Assembly: GCF_937616625.2 (NCBI RefSeq)
Contig: NC_065577.1
Coordinates: 25,557,501 to 25,621,500, forward strand
Direction: 5' to 3'
DNA length: 64,000 nt
From: Mercurialis annua
Lineage: Eukaryota > Streptophyta > Magnoliopsida > Malpighiales > Euphorbiaceae
Below the pieces are notes generated by a model. The model was not told the origin of the DNA. It did not search any database and saw only the letters and a list, made by a program, of their open reading frames with translations. Each line of letters opens with the position of its first letter. Position 1 is the stretch's first letter. Below, one piece after another: positions 23,336 through 35,529 of the stretch. Position numbers and translations under genes: made by a program.

Positions 23336-26300
23336 TGTCACGACCCGAAATCTCAAGCCGCGACCGACGCTAGGGAATAGGAGTGGTAGCTCCGAAACCC
23401 GTAGCAAGCCTAGAGATCACTATAAATTTTTCGCGAAACATTAACAAAATGTTTTTATAAAACTTCTTTAAACGATACAAAACGATCTTTAGAAATCAGG
23501 GTCTTACAAAGCGATATCCCATATCAAGCAATGCCCTGTTTCTCATATATATATATATATATATATAAACGGTTAAAAGTGCAGTCTAAAACCTTTATAC
23601 ATATCAGAGTATAAACAAGATATTTAAAACCGTTTGATAAAACATAATTACACTCTAGGACTCGACTACTGCAGCACTACTGATTGGTTCCTTCTTTCTG
23701 TACTCGCGGACTTCTGGAACAAGGATAGAAGTCCGTTACATTCGATACTATACACCTGAAACATAACACTATTGGGGGGTCAGACAACGCTGAGTGAGTT
23801 CACATTTACTTAAAATATTATAAATATAAATTTCATTAACACATATTAAAACAAACAATAATGTTTGATCCGATGAAACCCTAATCTTAAATTAATACTA
23901 TTTCCTATTCGTATCCTACTCATATTGTATCCATTAATAATATATCAAATCATTTTAATCCAAGTGGTACGGTCCCGAGATAGTTCAACCGAGTTACTCG
24001 TTACCACGTGACATAGTCCCGAGATAGTTCAACCGAGTTACATCATGTCACTGCTTAATCCCAAAGTGTGAGTCCCGAGATAATTCAACCGAGTTACTCA
24101 CTAGATACGGGTCCCGAGATAGTTCAACCGAGTTACTCACGTATCTACCAAAAACATAATCCTCCTTACTCCCATACATAATCATCATTTAACGAGATCA
24201 TATCAAACATTTTTAAATACAAGCATCTATCTATACTAATTCTATGACTGACCCGGACACTGGTGATCACACAGCCTATTGACGCCCAATAGGTAGCTCG
24301 TTTCCTCGGATCATAAAGCAAACATCACAACTTACAAATAACAACAATATGTCAAATAATGCATCCAAGCGATATTATGAACAAAGCATTCACATGAATT
24401 GCCCAAGTATGAAGTAATAATGTATATGCAATGCAATTAATGGATTACCACACAATTAACAACTTATAGTAATAATATGCGAAAGTAAATTGCAAAACTC
24501 ACAAATTGCTATCCAAAGACTTCGGCCATAGCAAAGCCCTGTTGCGTTCTTTACGTTTTGCGCCCCCTTAATAGTCGTCTCGTCGAGTCTATGAAGATAC
24601 GATAATAAATCGTAATTAAAATGGATCCTAATCCAAAGGTGTTCAAGCTATAGACTACTTAGCGAATAAATCAATTTATTTTGCCTTGGAATAAATTGAT
24701 AACCTTTTAAAATATAACTTCTTTTAATAAATAACGTTAGTCCAAATGTTATTTATTAACTATTCAATTTAGCTAAATGAAATTAATTATCGAGCTAAAT
24801 CGATAATTAATTTAATAAGTCACTTTTCCATAATTTATAATTAATCTTAGCTCAAAACGTCAATTTATGACTCAATTAATTAATGACTTTACATTTCGTT
24901 AATTAAAACTAGTTTTCCCAAAACTAGCTAACTAGCCGACTTTGAACCATTAAAACGTTTATTTAAAACGGCCTGACTCTCAAACAAATTTGACATTCTT
25001 ATAGTTTGTAACCTCGTCTACAACTTTCGTTCAGATTCTAATCTGAAATTATCGTCCTAAGGTGTCTGAAATGTGTCTTGAAGTTGGTACCTCAAATCTG
25101 AAATTTTATTGCTGTATAAACAGCCTTAATGCTGCTGTATCGGACTTAAAAACAGAGCATGTACGGTAGTCAAAACCTTAAACAAATTTGATATTCTTAT
25201 AGTCCACAACGTCCTCTACAACTTTCGTTTAGACCTCGGACTCAAAATAAAACCCGAAAAGGTCGGATATTAGCCTGGAAGTTGGTTCCCTGATTTAAAC
25301 ATTCCTAGGCTGCAAAACAGTCCACTAAGCTGCTGTTTTCAGACAGCAGAACAGGGTACCTACAGCAGTAATAACCCAAAACAAATCCAACATTCATAAA
25401 CTCCATACTCCCATCTACAATATCCATGAAGACTTCAACTAATTCCGACTTACCGTTTGTTCACAATTTAATTCCAAAGTTTCCCTTTTATTATGTTTTA
25501 ACACTTAGTTTATTTTTCTAACTTATTTTTCCAGTTTTTGACTTAACTTCAAACACGGATAATTTTTAATCCGACTTAACAACACCATGTTTATTTCACT
25601 TAAATCTCATCTATGCAACACCGTCTATATACTTCATTCATTTTCGTGTTAAAATTACTACAGTTCGAGGTCCATTTTTAACCTCAAAACAGCCCTCATG
25701 GCTTGATAAATAAAATTTCCAGATTTTTATTAACTTTTCTACTACTTTCATCAATTAAAATCGATCCTTTCCGACTACACAAATTCTAAACAAACTTGAT
25801 TTTCTTATATTCTATAATACCGTCTACATTTTTCATTAAGACTCGAACTAAAACCGACATATCCTTTATACTCAAAATTGCCCTCAAAGATAGCCCCTTA
25901 ACATGCCAAATTCTGGAATTAAATTACAGATTTTTCACTCACTTTTCAATCATTCAAAACAGCCATTGAACACAGCCAAAATTCAAACTTAATCGGTCAT
26001 ATTTCATCTATGTAAAACCCTCTATCCATTACAGCTCATATCAAGCACACACCATCACAATTTAGGGTCTATTTTTAGGTGCAAATCACCCTTCGTGGCT
26101 GTCCTGTTGTGAAGCACAACTGCTGCATATTGCAGCAGTGTGCAGCGACTTGCTGCTGCAAAAATTGCAGCAGCTCGCTGCTTGTTATAGCAGCGATTTG
26201 CTGCTGTTCCGACACCCTTATACTCACCCCGACATGCTAGCTCTAATCCCCTTTCATAACCGAACCTTAAGCTCCAAAGAATCACCCAAAAACACTTCAA

Positions 26301-27190
26301 ATTATCACTTAAACTCAACTTAAGCTTGGCAAATACAGAGCAGAATATTCGATCACTTTGAACTCAACAAACACTATCAAAATCATAATTAATTTCAGCA
26401 AATAAGAAGTTACCTTGTTCCTTAGCGTGTTGGCTTTCCAACCGGACCTTAATCGCTGAAATCGATGATCAATTCGTGAAGATATTAACGCCGCCGTGTG
26501 AGTTGTTCATGAGGAACAAGAAGGAAGGGAGGAAGATGATGGTGATGGCGGTGACCTTCCAACATGAGGGTTTTGTTTTAAGTTTTCATTTTCTAGTTTT
26601 AGATAGCAATAGAAATTGAAGGGGTGGGGTATGAGGTGTCCTTTTCTTATTAAGTTTGTGGAAAAATCATATTCAAGTGCCTAAATTAGGCACCTCTTCC
26701 AACTTAACTCTTAGGCTTTCAATTTCTCCAATTTAACCAAATTGATTTCATAATTACACGGAACCTTGACGATTATTCTTTATCGATAAATAATGGGTTT
26801 CATCACATTATTTATTTATCTGGGTCCAAATAATTTATTTATATCCTTTTCCTTTTCCGATAATCAAATTCCGTTTAATTAAAATCCTTTCGTCCAATTT
26901 TTACAAAATTTTATCTTTGATCCATAAATTTATTTTACGAACTTTATCGTAAAATTAACTCGGGACTTACCATTTATTTTATTTTAATTTATCTACTTTT
27001 CTTAGTCCCGCTAAATTCCAATTTATCAAATAATAAATTCCACTTAATTTATTATTTCACGATCATTTTAATAGACCCGCTTCGATCTAAATTCTTATTT
27101 CTCGAACTTAATTCCGATGTCCTTGATTAAGTTCTCGTATTTATGCTTCGTGGCACATTACTTGGTACTTTAAAAGTACGGGGTATCACA
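23336..27190 (-). repeat. LARD 5' LTR (right copy)
   Basis: 3855 bp, nearly identical to the left copy, with a shorter (TA)n (about 23545-23567). It contains the matching hairpin array (23964-24147; here the second stem reads GTGACA/TGTCAC, a full match) and the CAGCAGC cassette (about 26106-26204). Confidence 0.95.
23964..24147 (-). repeat. Hairpin array with conserved loop core, right LTR
   Basis: Same four hairpins as in the left LTR. The second stem here is the perfect GTGACA/TGTCAC pair, while the left copy has one mismatch. Confidence 0.85.
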
Positions 27191-27306
27191 TCGGTTCGAT
27201 CTATCGAACCGAAAAAACCGAAAACCAAAATTAGAAACCGAAAAAGGTATTTTTGAAATTAAAAAAACAAAAAGGTTTTTTCGTAAATAAAAAAAGATAA
27301 AAAAAA

Positions 27307-27665
27307 GGCCAAATGTTATAAAAAGGCCAAACCTTTTATAAAAGTTTCACAAAAGTCACTGACCTTGTAATTTTGTCGATTTTGGCCAAAAATTGATTAT
27401 TTGGTTTCACAAAAGTTCTGACCTTTCAATTTTGTCGATTTTGGCCAAAAATGGATTATTTGGTTTCACAAAAGTCATGACCTTTCAATATTTGGCATGC
27501 CACATAGGCGTCACATAGGCTCCAAATAGGCAAATTGAAATCAAACTGAGAGTTGGCCACAATTGAAACCAAATAATTTATTTTTGGCCAAAATCGACAA
27601 AATTAAAAGGTCAGGACTTTTGTAAAATTTTTATAAAAGGTTTGGCCTTTTTAAGACATTTGGCA
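27307..27665. mobile_element. Mutator-like MITE
   Basis: A 359-bp inverted-repeat element. The left end GGCCAAATGT and the right end (inverted TGCCAAATGT) extend into more than 100 bp of TIR containing GGCCAAACCTTTTATAAAA and GTCGATTTTGGCCAAAAA. A 9-bp flank TAAAAAAAA is repeated at 27298-27306 and 27666-27674, though it is low complexity. Non-coding. Confidence 0.75.
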
Positions 27666-27959
27666 TAAAAAAAATATCAAAACTTGACTGGTAAAAAAGT
27701 AAATAAATTATCAAAACATATATTTTAAAAAATTACCACAATTTTAAAACGATAATTGGAAATTCTAAAACAGTCAAAATTCCATTAATAATGGAAAACT
27801 TTTGATCTACTACAATTCACTACCATATATATTTATATTTTTATCTTTTCTACTAACCTTTTAGATAAGTTTTCTATGTATTCTCTTATTCACTTTTCAA
27901 TTTTATTGTATTGTTTTTTTAGTTGTTTCAATTTCTTCATTTTATATTCTATTATTTAA

Positions 27960-28336
27960 GGCACCGTTTGGATTGATGGATTCTAAACGATGGATTTTAA
28001 ACAATCCATGAATTTGGACAAAATCCATCGTTTGCCTAAAAAAAAATTAATAGAATCCATGGATTCATGAATTCCATCATTTTCTACAATCCATCATTTT
28101 TGAGGGTTTTGATTTCCCACCTATTAGGTGGGAAAGTCCAAATCCACCATTTTTTATAGATGATGGATTGTTATACTATTTATTATTTTCCATAAATAAT
28201 ATTAAAAATCCATTGATTTTATATTCAATCCAAACGATGGAATTTTAAAATCTATGGATTTAAATTCCATTGATTTAAAATCCATCGATTTTGCTAAAAT
28301 CCATGGATTTTAAAAACCCTCAATCCAAACGGTGCC
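27960..28336. mobile_element. Tourist-like (PIF/Harbinger) MITE, copy 1
   Basis: A 377-bp palindromic element with TIR GGCACCGTTTGGATTG and TAA target duplications (27957-27959, 28337-28339). The interior is made of ATCCATGGATT-type inverted words. Confidence 0.88.
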
Positions 28337-28449
28337 TAAATGTTTTATCATGACTAATTATATTTTTATGCAGTTTTTCTAGAAGACTTAATCAGGAGGA
28401 AGATGCACACATCAAGAAAATAGAGTTAAAGAACGAAGGTTGATACTAA

Positions 28450-28827
28450 GGCACCGTTTGGATTGATGGATTCTAAACGATGGATTCTAAACAATCCATA
28501 GATTTGGACAAAATTTATTATTTGTCTAGAAAAAAAATTAATAGAATCCATGGATTTATAAATTCCCTCATTTTCTACAATCCATAATTTTTGAGAGTTT
28601 TGATTTTCCACCTGCTAGGTAGGAAAGTTCAAATCCACTATTTTTTATACATAATGGATTGTTATACTATTTATTATTTTTCATAAATAATATTAAAAAT
28701 CCATTGATTTTATATTCAATCCAAACAATGGAATTTTAAAATCTATGGATTTAAATTCCATTAATTTAAATTCCATCAATTTTACTAAAATCTATGGATT
28801 TTAAAAACCCTCAATCCAAACGGTGCC
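28450..28827. mobile_element. Tourist-like (PIF/Harbinger) MITE, copy 2
   Basis: 378 bp, same TIR and orientation-neutral palindrome as the copy 114 bp to its left, with its own TAA duplications (28447-28449, 28828-28830). The copies differ at many sites, so they are not a very recent local duplication. Confidence 0.88.
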
Positions 28828-28839
28828 TAAATCTTTCCA

Positions 28840-29600
28840 AAATCACTATTTTTATCATTACCTTTCTATTGTATTTTCTAAAATTAAAATTTCTATATTT
28901 TTATTCTCATTTTGTACCTATTGGTTAACACTACTCTCACGGTCATTTTTATTTGTTTTAAATCTTTTAAGACTTTTTTTAGTTTATTTGATAAGATTTA
29001 ATTGGTTTATTAATTTAATTTAATTTTTTTTATGATACTTAACACTCTCACAACCATTTTCATTTTTATTTTTTAAAAATTCCTGTAAGTTTAATTTAAT
29101 TAGTATGGTGATATTTAATTGACTTTCTAATCTAATTTGTTAATATTTTATCCTTTAAAATTGCTACAAAATTAACATTTTTTTATTTAAAATTGCAATA
29201 ACATTTCCTTTTAATTGGTATGGTAGAATTGGTGAATTTGATATATTAATTGGTTTCCTAATCTAATTTCGTAGAATTTTATTTCTTTTTAATTATTAAT
29301 TTTTTATTTGGTATGCTAAGATTGGTCAAATTAATTTAATATATTTATTGGTTTGTTAATCTAATTTTTGTAAAATAATATTATTTTATTTGATTTTGCT
29401 AACATATCTATATTATGCTAATCGACTGATAATTGGAAATAAAAATTTAATAATGCATTTTAAATATATGTTTAATAATTAAAATTAATATCATAATTAC
29501 TTGATACTTCCTAATCTAATTTGATGATATATATTTTTAGTTGGTAAATCATTGTTTTCATTTGGTATGACAAGATTTTTCAAATATAATGTATAAATTA
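28840..29600. repeat. AT-rich degenerate tandem repeats
   Basis: Recurrent words such as TTGGTATGGTA, ATTGGT and TTAATCTAATTT at irregular spacing of about 90-110 bp (near 29100, 29217, 29308, 29560). Related text reappears at 30440-31030 and 35530-35780, suggesting one old repeat block split by later insertions. No gene. Confidence 0.45.
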
Positions 29601-29608
29601 GTTTGGAT

Positions 29609-30428
29609 TGGGATTTCCTCAAGTTCATTTGAACTTGAGGGGGTCATGTTCACGATCTACACCGTTCATTGTAAAATAAACGGTTTAGATTAATTTATTA
29701 AAATTGTGCCATTTTAATATTTTGAAAATCAACAACCAAAAAAACTCATTTTTCTCTCTCATCTCTCTCATCTCTCTTTTTCTTTTCAGAAATCCTAGCC
29801 GCAACAAGAGGGAGGTGATTTTGGCCATTTTTTGGTTCAAAATCACCTCCCTACCTTCTCGTTTTCTGTTCAAATCTCGTATTTAGTTTATTTTGCGTTA
29901 ATAATCACAGATCTGAGATCTGTTGGTATTTTTATTTCTTCCTTTATGGATGTTTTGTCTTCCTTTGTGGAGTTCTGCCTCTTACCATTTATGGGTTCTG
30001 CTATTTCCTTGATGGAATTATCTACGGAGCGTAGATCTGAAGTGCTATCAGTAGAAATCTTATTTCTAATATTTTCTCAATCGGACTCATTCAAAGACCA
30101 AAGAGTCGATTTCTGGTTTAAAATAACCTTCGAGTGGAGTGGGCGGATCGCCGAGTTGCATATTCAAAGAGCTCCGTCAATGCGATTGAAGAAATTAGAT
30201 ATAATTTTCTGTTATTTTACTGATGTTCTATTATTGTACTTCTTGAATGTATTGATTTGTTCAATATTTGATCAAGTTGTATTTTTATTTCCTTATTAAT
30301 GAAATTTTCATTATTCTCAAAAAAAAAAAAATTGTGCCATTTTGATCTATACCGTTCATTTTATAATGAACGGTGTAGATCGTGAACATGACCCCCTCAA
30401 GTTCAAAATAAACTTGAGGGAATCCCAA
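29609..30428. mobile_element. Foldback/MITE element split by a retroinsertion
   Basis: The left end (GGGATTTCCTCAAGTTC..., 29609) and right end (inverted GGGATTCCCTCAAGTTT..., to 30428) are matching inverted repeats of about 90 bp with the shared block TCATGTTCACGATCTACACC. Each contains its own small hairpin (CCTCAAGTTC/GAACTTGAGG). Without the insert at 29716-30330 the element is about 200 bp. Target duplication not clear. Confidence 0.75.
29716..30330 (+). mobile_element. Poly(A)-tailed retroinsertion inside foldback element
   Basis: About 615 bp ending in 12 A residues (30319-30330) and bracketed by a direct repeat ATTGTGCCATTTT (29703-29715 and 30331-30343). This is the signature of LINE-machinery insertion. 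The 5' part has AATCCTAGCCGCAAC text, as in plant LINE leaders, and the 3' end is TTAATGAAATTTTCATTATTCTC before the tail. A 155-codon frame (29832-30299) has no motif I know. It may be an internally deleted LINE, a SINE-like element or a processed transcript. Confidence 0.75.
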
Positions 30429-30429
30429 T

Positions 30430-31036
30430 TCAATTAGTTTACTTATTTAATTTGGTAAAATTGCTAATATAATTTTATTGGATTTTGCTAACATGATTAC
30501 ATTATATTAATTGGGTGAAAAAAAATCGGAAATTAGAAATAAAATTAATATGTTAAATTTTGGTAGCAAATAATAACTTAATGCTATCTTCTCTAACAAA
30601 TTTTTAGCTTTATTATAGGCACAGTAATTATAAAAAGATATCTCGTCTTTTATTTTTATGCAGGGGATTAAAGGTAATAAATAGAGAACCATAATCAATT
30701 ACCAATAAATGAAACAAAAGGCAATTACCATGAATAACTTTAATTATTTCAAATAATTATCTTTTTCAAGATAAATTAAATAAATCTCATAATTATTTAA
30801 CACTTAAGAGTCTCACAATCGTTTTTATAGTATCTTTAAAATTTCTATGATATTTTATTTAAAATTTCTATATGAGATTCTATTTTAATTAGTATGGTAA
30901 GAAAAATAACTGTTCTTTTTTAAATAATTTGATAATATTTTTTAGGAAAAAAGACTATAGCATTGTTTTATATTAATATGGTAAAATTGACTAATTTAAT
31001 TCATTAGTTGATTTGCTAATTTGATAACACCTTTTT
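30430..31036. other. AT-rich spacer
   Basis: AT-rich sequence with words related to the repeat block at 28840-29600. No supported gene. Confidence 0.5.
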
Positions 31037-31044
31037 TTTTAAAA

Positions 31045-31990
31045 GGCTAATCACCTGTAAAACTACCGACCTTTCATTTTTTTTTCAATAATACCCTCAC
31101 CTTGTAAAAACTTCAATAGCACTCTATTTCGCATTTTTACGTTTCAATAGCACCCTAAAGTATTAAATTGAACTATTTTCAGTTGGATAAAATTCAAAAT
31201 AAGTCCTTTATATTTACCACATATTCTAAATAATATTGAATGTTATAAATACTACAAAAAAACTATCTTCTCCATATTTAAAGATGAATAATAATAAAAA
31301 AATTATTTAATTAAAATAATTAAAATCCGAGCAATCGCCACTTCCTCAAATCCGTTACCGACTTTTTCGCACCGCAATTCGCTATTTTTTTTTTTGAAAA
31401 ACACCGTAGAGGAAGAACAAAATTCTTCCTTGTTCTTGAGGAAGAACAAAATTCTTCCTCAAGAACTCATCCTCCATGGGAGGATGGAGGGCAAGGTTTG
31501 TTCTCGTCCTCCCATGGAGGACGAATCTCGTCCTCCCATGGGAGGACGAACAGAGCTGAAAACAGCTCGTCCTCTCATGGAGGACGAGCTCTGTCCGTCC
31601 TCCATGGGAGGACAAGCTCGTCCTCCCATGGAGGATGATGGTGGAGAAGCGGCGGGTGGCGGGGTGAGGAGGAGACCGGAAAAATATAGGGTAGAAATTA
31701 ATATTTTTTAATTTTTTATTTAAATTAGTGGGGAAGAGGGCTTATTTGGATGTTTTTTAAGTTAAGGGATGTGTTTGTATTTGTTTAATTAAAAAAAGGT
31801 ATAAAATGATCCTTTCATTTAGTTATTTTATTAAATTTAATCCTTATAATAATAAAATCATCTATTTTTTTAAATTTAGGGTGCTATTTAAACGTAAAAA
31901 TGCGAAATAGAGTGCTATTGAAGTTTTTACAAGGTGAGGGTGTTATTGAAAAAAAAAATGAAAGGTCGGTAGTTTTACAGGTGATTAACC
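31045..31990. mobile_element. Non-autonomous Mutator-like element with palindrome core
   Basis: A 946-bp element with TIRs of about 120 bp (left GGCTAATCACCTGTAAAACT, right inverted GGTTAATCACCTGTAAAACT). The 9-bp flanks TTTTTAAAA and TTTTAAAAA differ at one base. The interior is AT-rich apart from the GC-rich palindrome array at 31435-31640. A 105-codon frame across the array is a repeat artefact. Confidence 0.82.
31435..31640. repeat. CGTCCTCCCATGG palindrome array
   Basis: About seven units of CGTCCTCC-CATGG-GGAGGACG type, including a perfect 22-bp palindrome at 31528-31549 centred on CCCATGGG. Upstream units use a different word (AAGAACAAAATTCTT). Confidence 0.85.
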
Positions 31991-32043
31991 TTTTAAAAAT
32001 CACTTACATTTTTTCATTTTTCCTTTAGAATTTGTATTTTCTT

Positions 32044-35000
32044 TGTCACGACCTGAAATCTCAAGTCGCGACCGGCGCTAGGGAATGGGAAATTTCGTTT
32101 CCAAAATCCGTAGCAAGCCGAAAACGAGTATAAATTTTTCGCGAATAAATTGATAAAACAAAAATCATTTTCATAAAAGTCTTTCCATTCTTGACGTATA
32201 CAAACGTCTAGTTCAAAACCTGAAAACATTACATAGGAACCTGGGTCTTATATTGCGATGTCTTACATCCAGCACAGCCCGTTCCACCTTTAACAAACGG
32301 TTTAAAAGCACAGTTTTAAAACTTTTTACAAATATCAGAGTATATGTTTTACAATCAAAACCGTTTGACACACCGTTACAACTTACTAGAACTCAACTAC
32401 TGCAGCACTATTGATTCCGTATAAACTCCGAACTTCTGGAACAAGGATAGAAGTTCGTCATATCCTTTACTATGACCCTGAAATGAAACACTGTGAGGGG
32501 GTCAGTATTTTGGGAAATACTGAGTGAGTTTACGTTTACTAATGGTGTTATGTAAAATAGCATCGCATTTAAAACATAACATATATATATGAACATAGTA
32601 TATATCAAGTATTAGATCCGATTGAAACCTTAATCTTAAACTCTTACTATTTCCTATTCGTATCCTACTCATATTGTATCCATTAATATTATATCATATC
32701 ATTTCAATCCAAGTGGTACGGTCCCGCGATAGTTCAACCGAGTTACTCGTTACCACGTGACATAGTCCCGAGATAGTTCAACCGAGTTACATCATGTCAC
32801 TGCTTAATCCCAAGGTGTGAGTCCTGAGATAGTTCAACCGAGTTACTCACTAGATACGGGTCCCGAGATAGTTCAACCGAGTTACTCACGTATCTACCAA
32901 AAACATAATCCTCCTTACTCCCAAACATAGTCATCATTTAACGAGATCATATTAAATATTTTTAAATACAAGCATCTATCTATACTAATTCTATGACTGA
33001 CCCGAACACTGGTGATCACACAGCCTATTGACGCCCAATAGGTAGCTCGTTTCCTCAGATCACTATACTAGTTTTATTTCATAAAGAATAAACATTTAAT
33101 AAAAATAATAATCATTATAAATAATAACATTTTATGCGATGCATTCATAATAATAATAAACAAAATAAATAACTTTTATTAATAACACGCAAAAGTAGAC
33201 TGTAAACTCACCACTTGCTATCCAAAATCTTCTAGAACAAACAAAGTAATATCGTTCGTCACGTTCCGTGTCCTGTTAGTAGTCGCCTCGGCGAGTCTAC
33301 AAAAATTCGATAATAACCTAAATTATTAACATTCTAACTATATGCTAAATATCCAAAACATAATTTCTAGCCAACTTCGGCTATCAAAATCGCTCATTTA
33401 AAACAGTCCGACCTTTAAACAAACTTAACATTCTTAGAGTTTAGAATGTCTCCTAAAACATTTGTTTAGGTCTCGGACTGAGATTAGCACCCGAAGGTGT
33501 CGGAAATTAGCTCCGAAGTTATTTCCTTAAAGCTGATTACAAGTGCATGGCAGACTGCACAATAAAATGTTCAGTCCAAAATGAACATCTTAGGTTCCGA
33601 TTCATCAAAAACCTATACTTATAAATATTTAAATAACATCCTTAAGTTTCCGTACCAACAAACGAAACTTAATTTGGAGTTATATAGCTTGAGATACGGC
33701 CTTCGCAACAGGGCTGTTTTGCAGAATAGTTTTCTGCAAAACGTCCTACTAGTTTGCGTAACTTATCTCGTAACTTATAACTTATCGGAACTTAATACCT
33801 TAGCATTTATATCATAATTCATTGTACTAGACTAGGGCCAAATGCCTTGAATATTAACCATACCAAACTTCAATCAATACTTATTTCGAAAACGTCGAAC
33901 TACATTCTTACCTCGATCCGTTACTTGTCGAGTTTAACCAACGACGAATGCTTTCGTTCTCGACAAGTGAGGACTTCCCACGAAGCTCCTAAGGTCTATA
34001 TTCCTCTGCCTTCTAGGGGCAGGACATGTGTGGTCGAGTGCCTTTCCGAACCTAGGAAGCAAAACGCTCAACGTTTCATTATCGCCAAACAAGCATTCAA
34101 ACACGCAAACCCGACATATTGCCGAAATCACTTAGTTCTCGTCCAATTTTAATCATTCAAAATTTCCAAAATTTTCAGACATAATACGTCTTACATAACA
34201 GCCCTAACTTATCAATATTCAACCATCAAAGCTCATAATTAATGACTTAAATTTATCAAGAATCATTAACATAATCAACACACCAAATTCATCCATGATT
34301 GCCAAAACTTGCCTTCAATTTCTCATCCAAATCTATCACTTATATTCAATAAATTTCGGCCATGACCTATCTTAAATATATCAACCTTAATTACTCATAA
34401 TTTCATCATCAAAATATCAAGTTCAAAGCTTCTAAACATCAAGAATCATCAATTATATATTCAACCATGAATTCATGAAATTGCCGAAAATGAACAGCCC
34501 TTTACTCATCAATTTTGTCCAAATTCAGCAAATAAAAACTGGAATTGATGCTTACCTTGAGTAAAGGATTGATTCCTGAATCCATAGCCACCAAAATCGT
34601 TCAATTTGGTCGAGAAACGAGCTCCGTAGCTCGATTTTGCCAAAACCGCTCCAAACCCCCTCTCTTCTTCTCTTCTCCATCTTTTCCTTTCTTTTTCTTT
34701 CTTTTTCTTTCAATGGACAATGGATAATGAAGGAATATGAGATAGGGGAGATCAGCAAGTCAACATCTTCTTCAGTAAGTTCTGGACTAAAGTCCATTTT
34801 AATCCTTGAAGTTGCCACCTCCTTACTTATAAATCCATAATTTTTCTTTCGTTCAATTTAGTCTGTCGAATACTAAATCTTTTAGGTCCGATTAATTCTA
34901 TATTTTTTATTACCAAATAAATAATATTATTCTCATATCTTATAACTTCATTTTCTAATAATTTTATTTTGGTAATTTTGGCCGAAAACGCTCAAAATTC

Positions 35001-35529
35001 CATTTTGAGCTAACTTGCACTTTTTCGTCCAATATTTCATTTTAATGTTTATCGATAACCAGTTTATCGATATTATTTTCTTATCTTAAGAAAATAGATT
35101 AAAACACAACTTCCTTTGGAAGTTTGGTTAAAAGTCCACTTTAGTCCTTAAAGTGGCTAATTTGCACTTTAACTCAACTTCTCAATTAACCGACGTGCTT
35201 AACTAAACAATATCCAAAAATTATGAAACTTTTTCCATAATTTCTTAAAAATATTTCACGGACCTTAACGTGAAAGTCATTAGCTCGGGACTTATATTTT
35301 ATTTTATTTTAATTACTCTGTCTTCCCTTTAGTCCTGCTAATAATCACTCCGAATAATAAATTTTCGCTTAAAAATTATTATTCCTTCGATTCAATTAAT
35401 ATACTTATTTTGAAAATACTTGTCTTTTTTATTCTCATTCCCGATCACCTTATCCCAACTTTCTTAATTTCGGACAAGTGGCACGTCCTAGAATCTGAAA
35501 AGTATCTTAACAGTTTACGGGGTATTATA
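32044..35529 (-). mobile_element. Solo LTR C
   Basis: About 3.49 kb, from TGTCACGACC (32044) to GGGGTATTATA (35529), with flanks TTCTT and TTTTT (one mismatch). Its left third closely matches the LARD LTRs (including the hairpin array), while most of the rest has diverged. No internal domain or partner LTR is present, so a solo LTR from LTR-LTR recombination is inferred. A GC-richer block at about 33915-34090 and an 11-bp stem at 33716-33726/33732-33742 (GTTTTGCAGAA) are notable. Confidence 0.8.
32713..32896 (-). repeat. Hairpin array with conserved loop core, solo LTR C
   Basis: The same four hairpins as in the LARD LTRs: GTGGTACG/CGTTACCAC, GTGACA/TGTCAC, GTGA/TCAC and TAGATACG/CGTATCTA. 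The loops carry scattered substitutions (for example GTCCCGCG, GTCCTGAG) while the stems are kept. Confidence 0.85.

Larger units (their letters stand above)
15884..27190 (-). mobile_element. Young LARD-type non-autonomous LTR retrotransposon
   Basis: Two LTRs (15884-19759 and 23336-27190) flank a 3.58-kb internal domain without gag or pol. A 5-bp target duplication TCGGT is at 15879-15883 and 27191-27195, and each LTR begins TGTCACGACC and ends GGGTATCACA on the plus strand. The primer-binding site (23319-23331) and polypurine tract (19761-19772) show that the element reads on the minus strand. I noticed about seven substitutions, a one-base indel and a (TA)n length change between the LTRs over about 3.85 kb, so insertion was recent. 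The terminal sequence before the polypurine tract resembles the pol end of Tekay/Del-type gypsy elements, suggesting which family mobilises it. Confidence 0.95.

Noticed and set aside
31394..31711. 105-codon frame in the Mutator-like element
   Set aside because: It is a read-through of the CGTCCTCCCATGG repeats; both strands are open, as expected for palindromic repeats.
33847..34152. 101-codon plus frame in solo LTR C
   Set aside because: The GC-richer block gives open frames on both strands, no motif seen, and it lies in an LTR; noted only as a composition anomaly.
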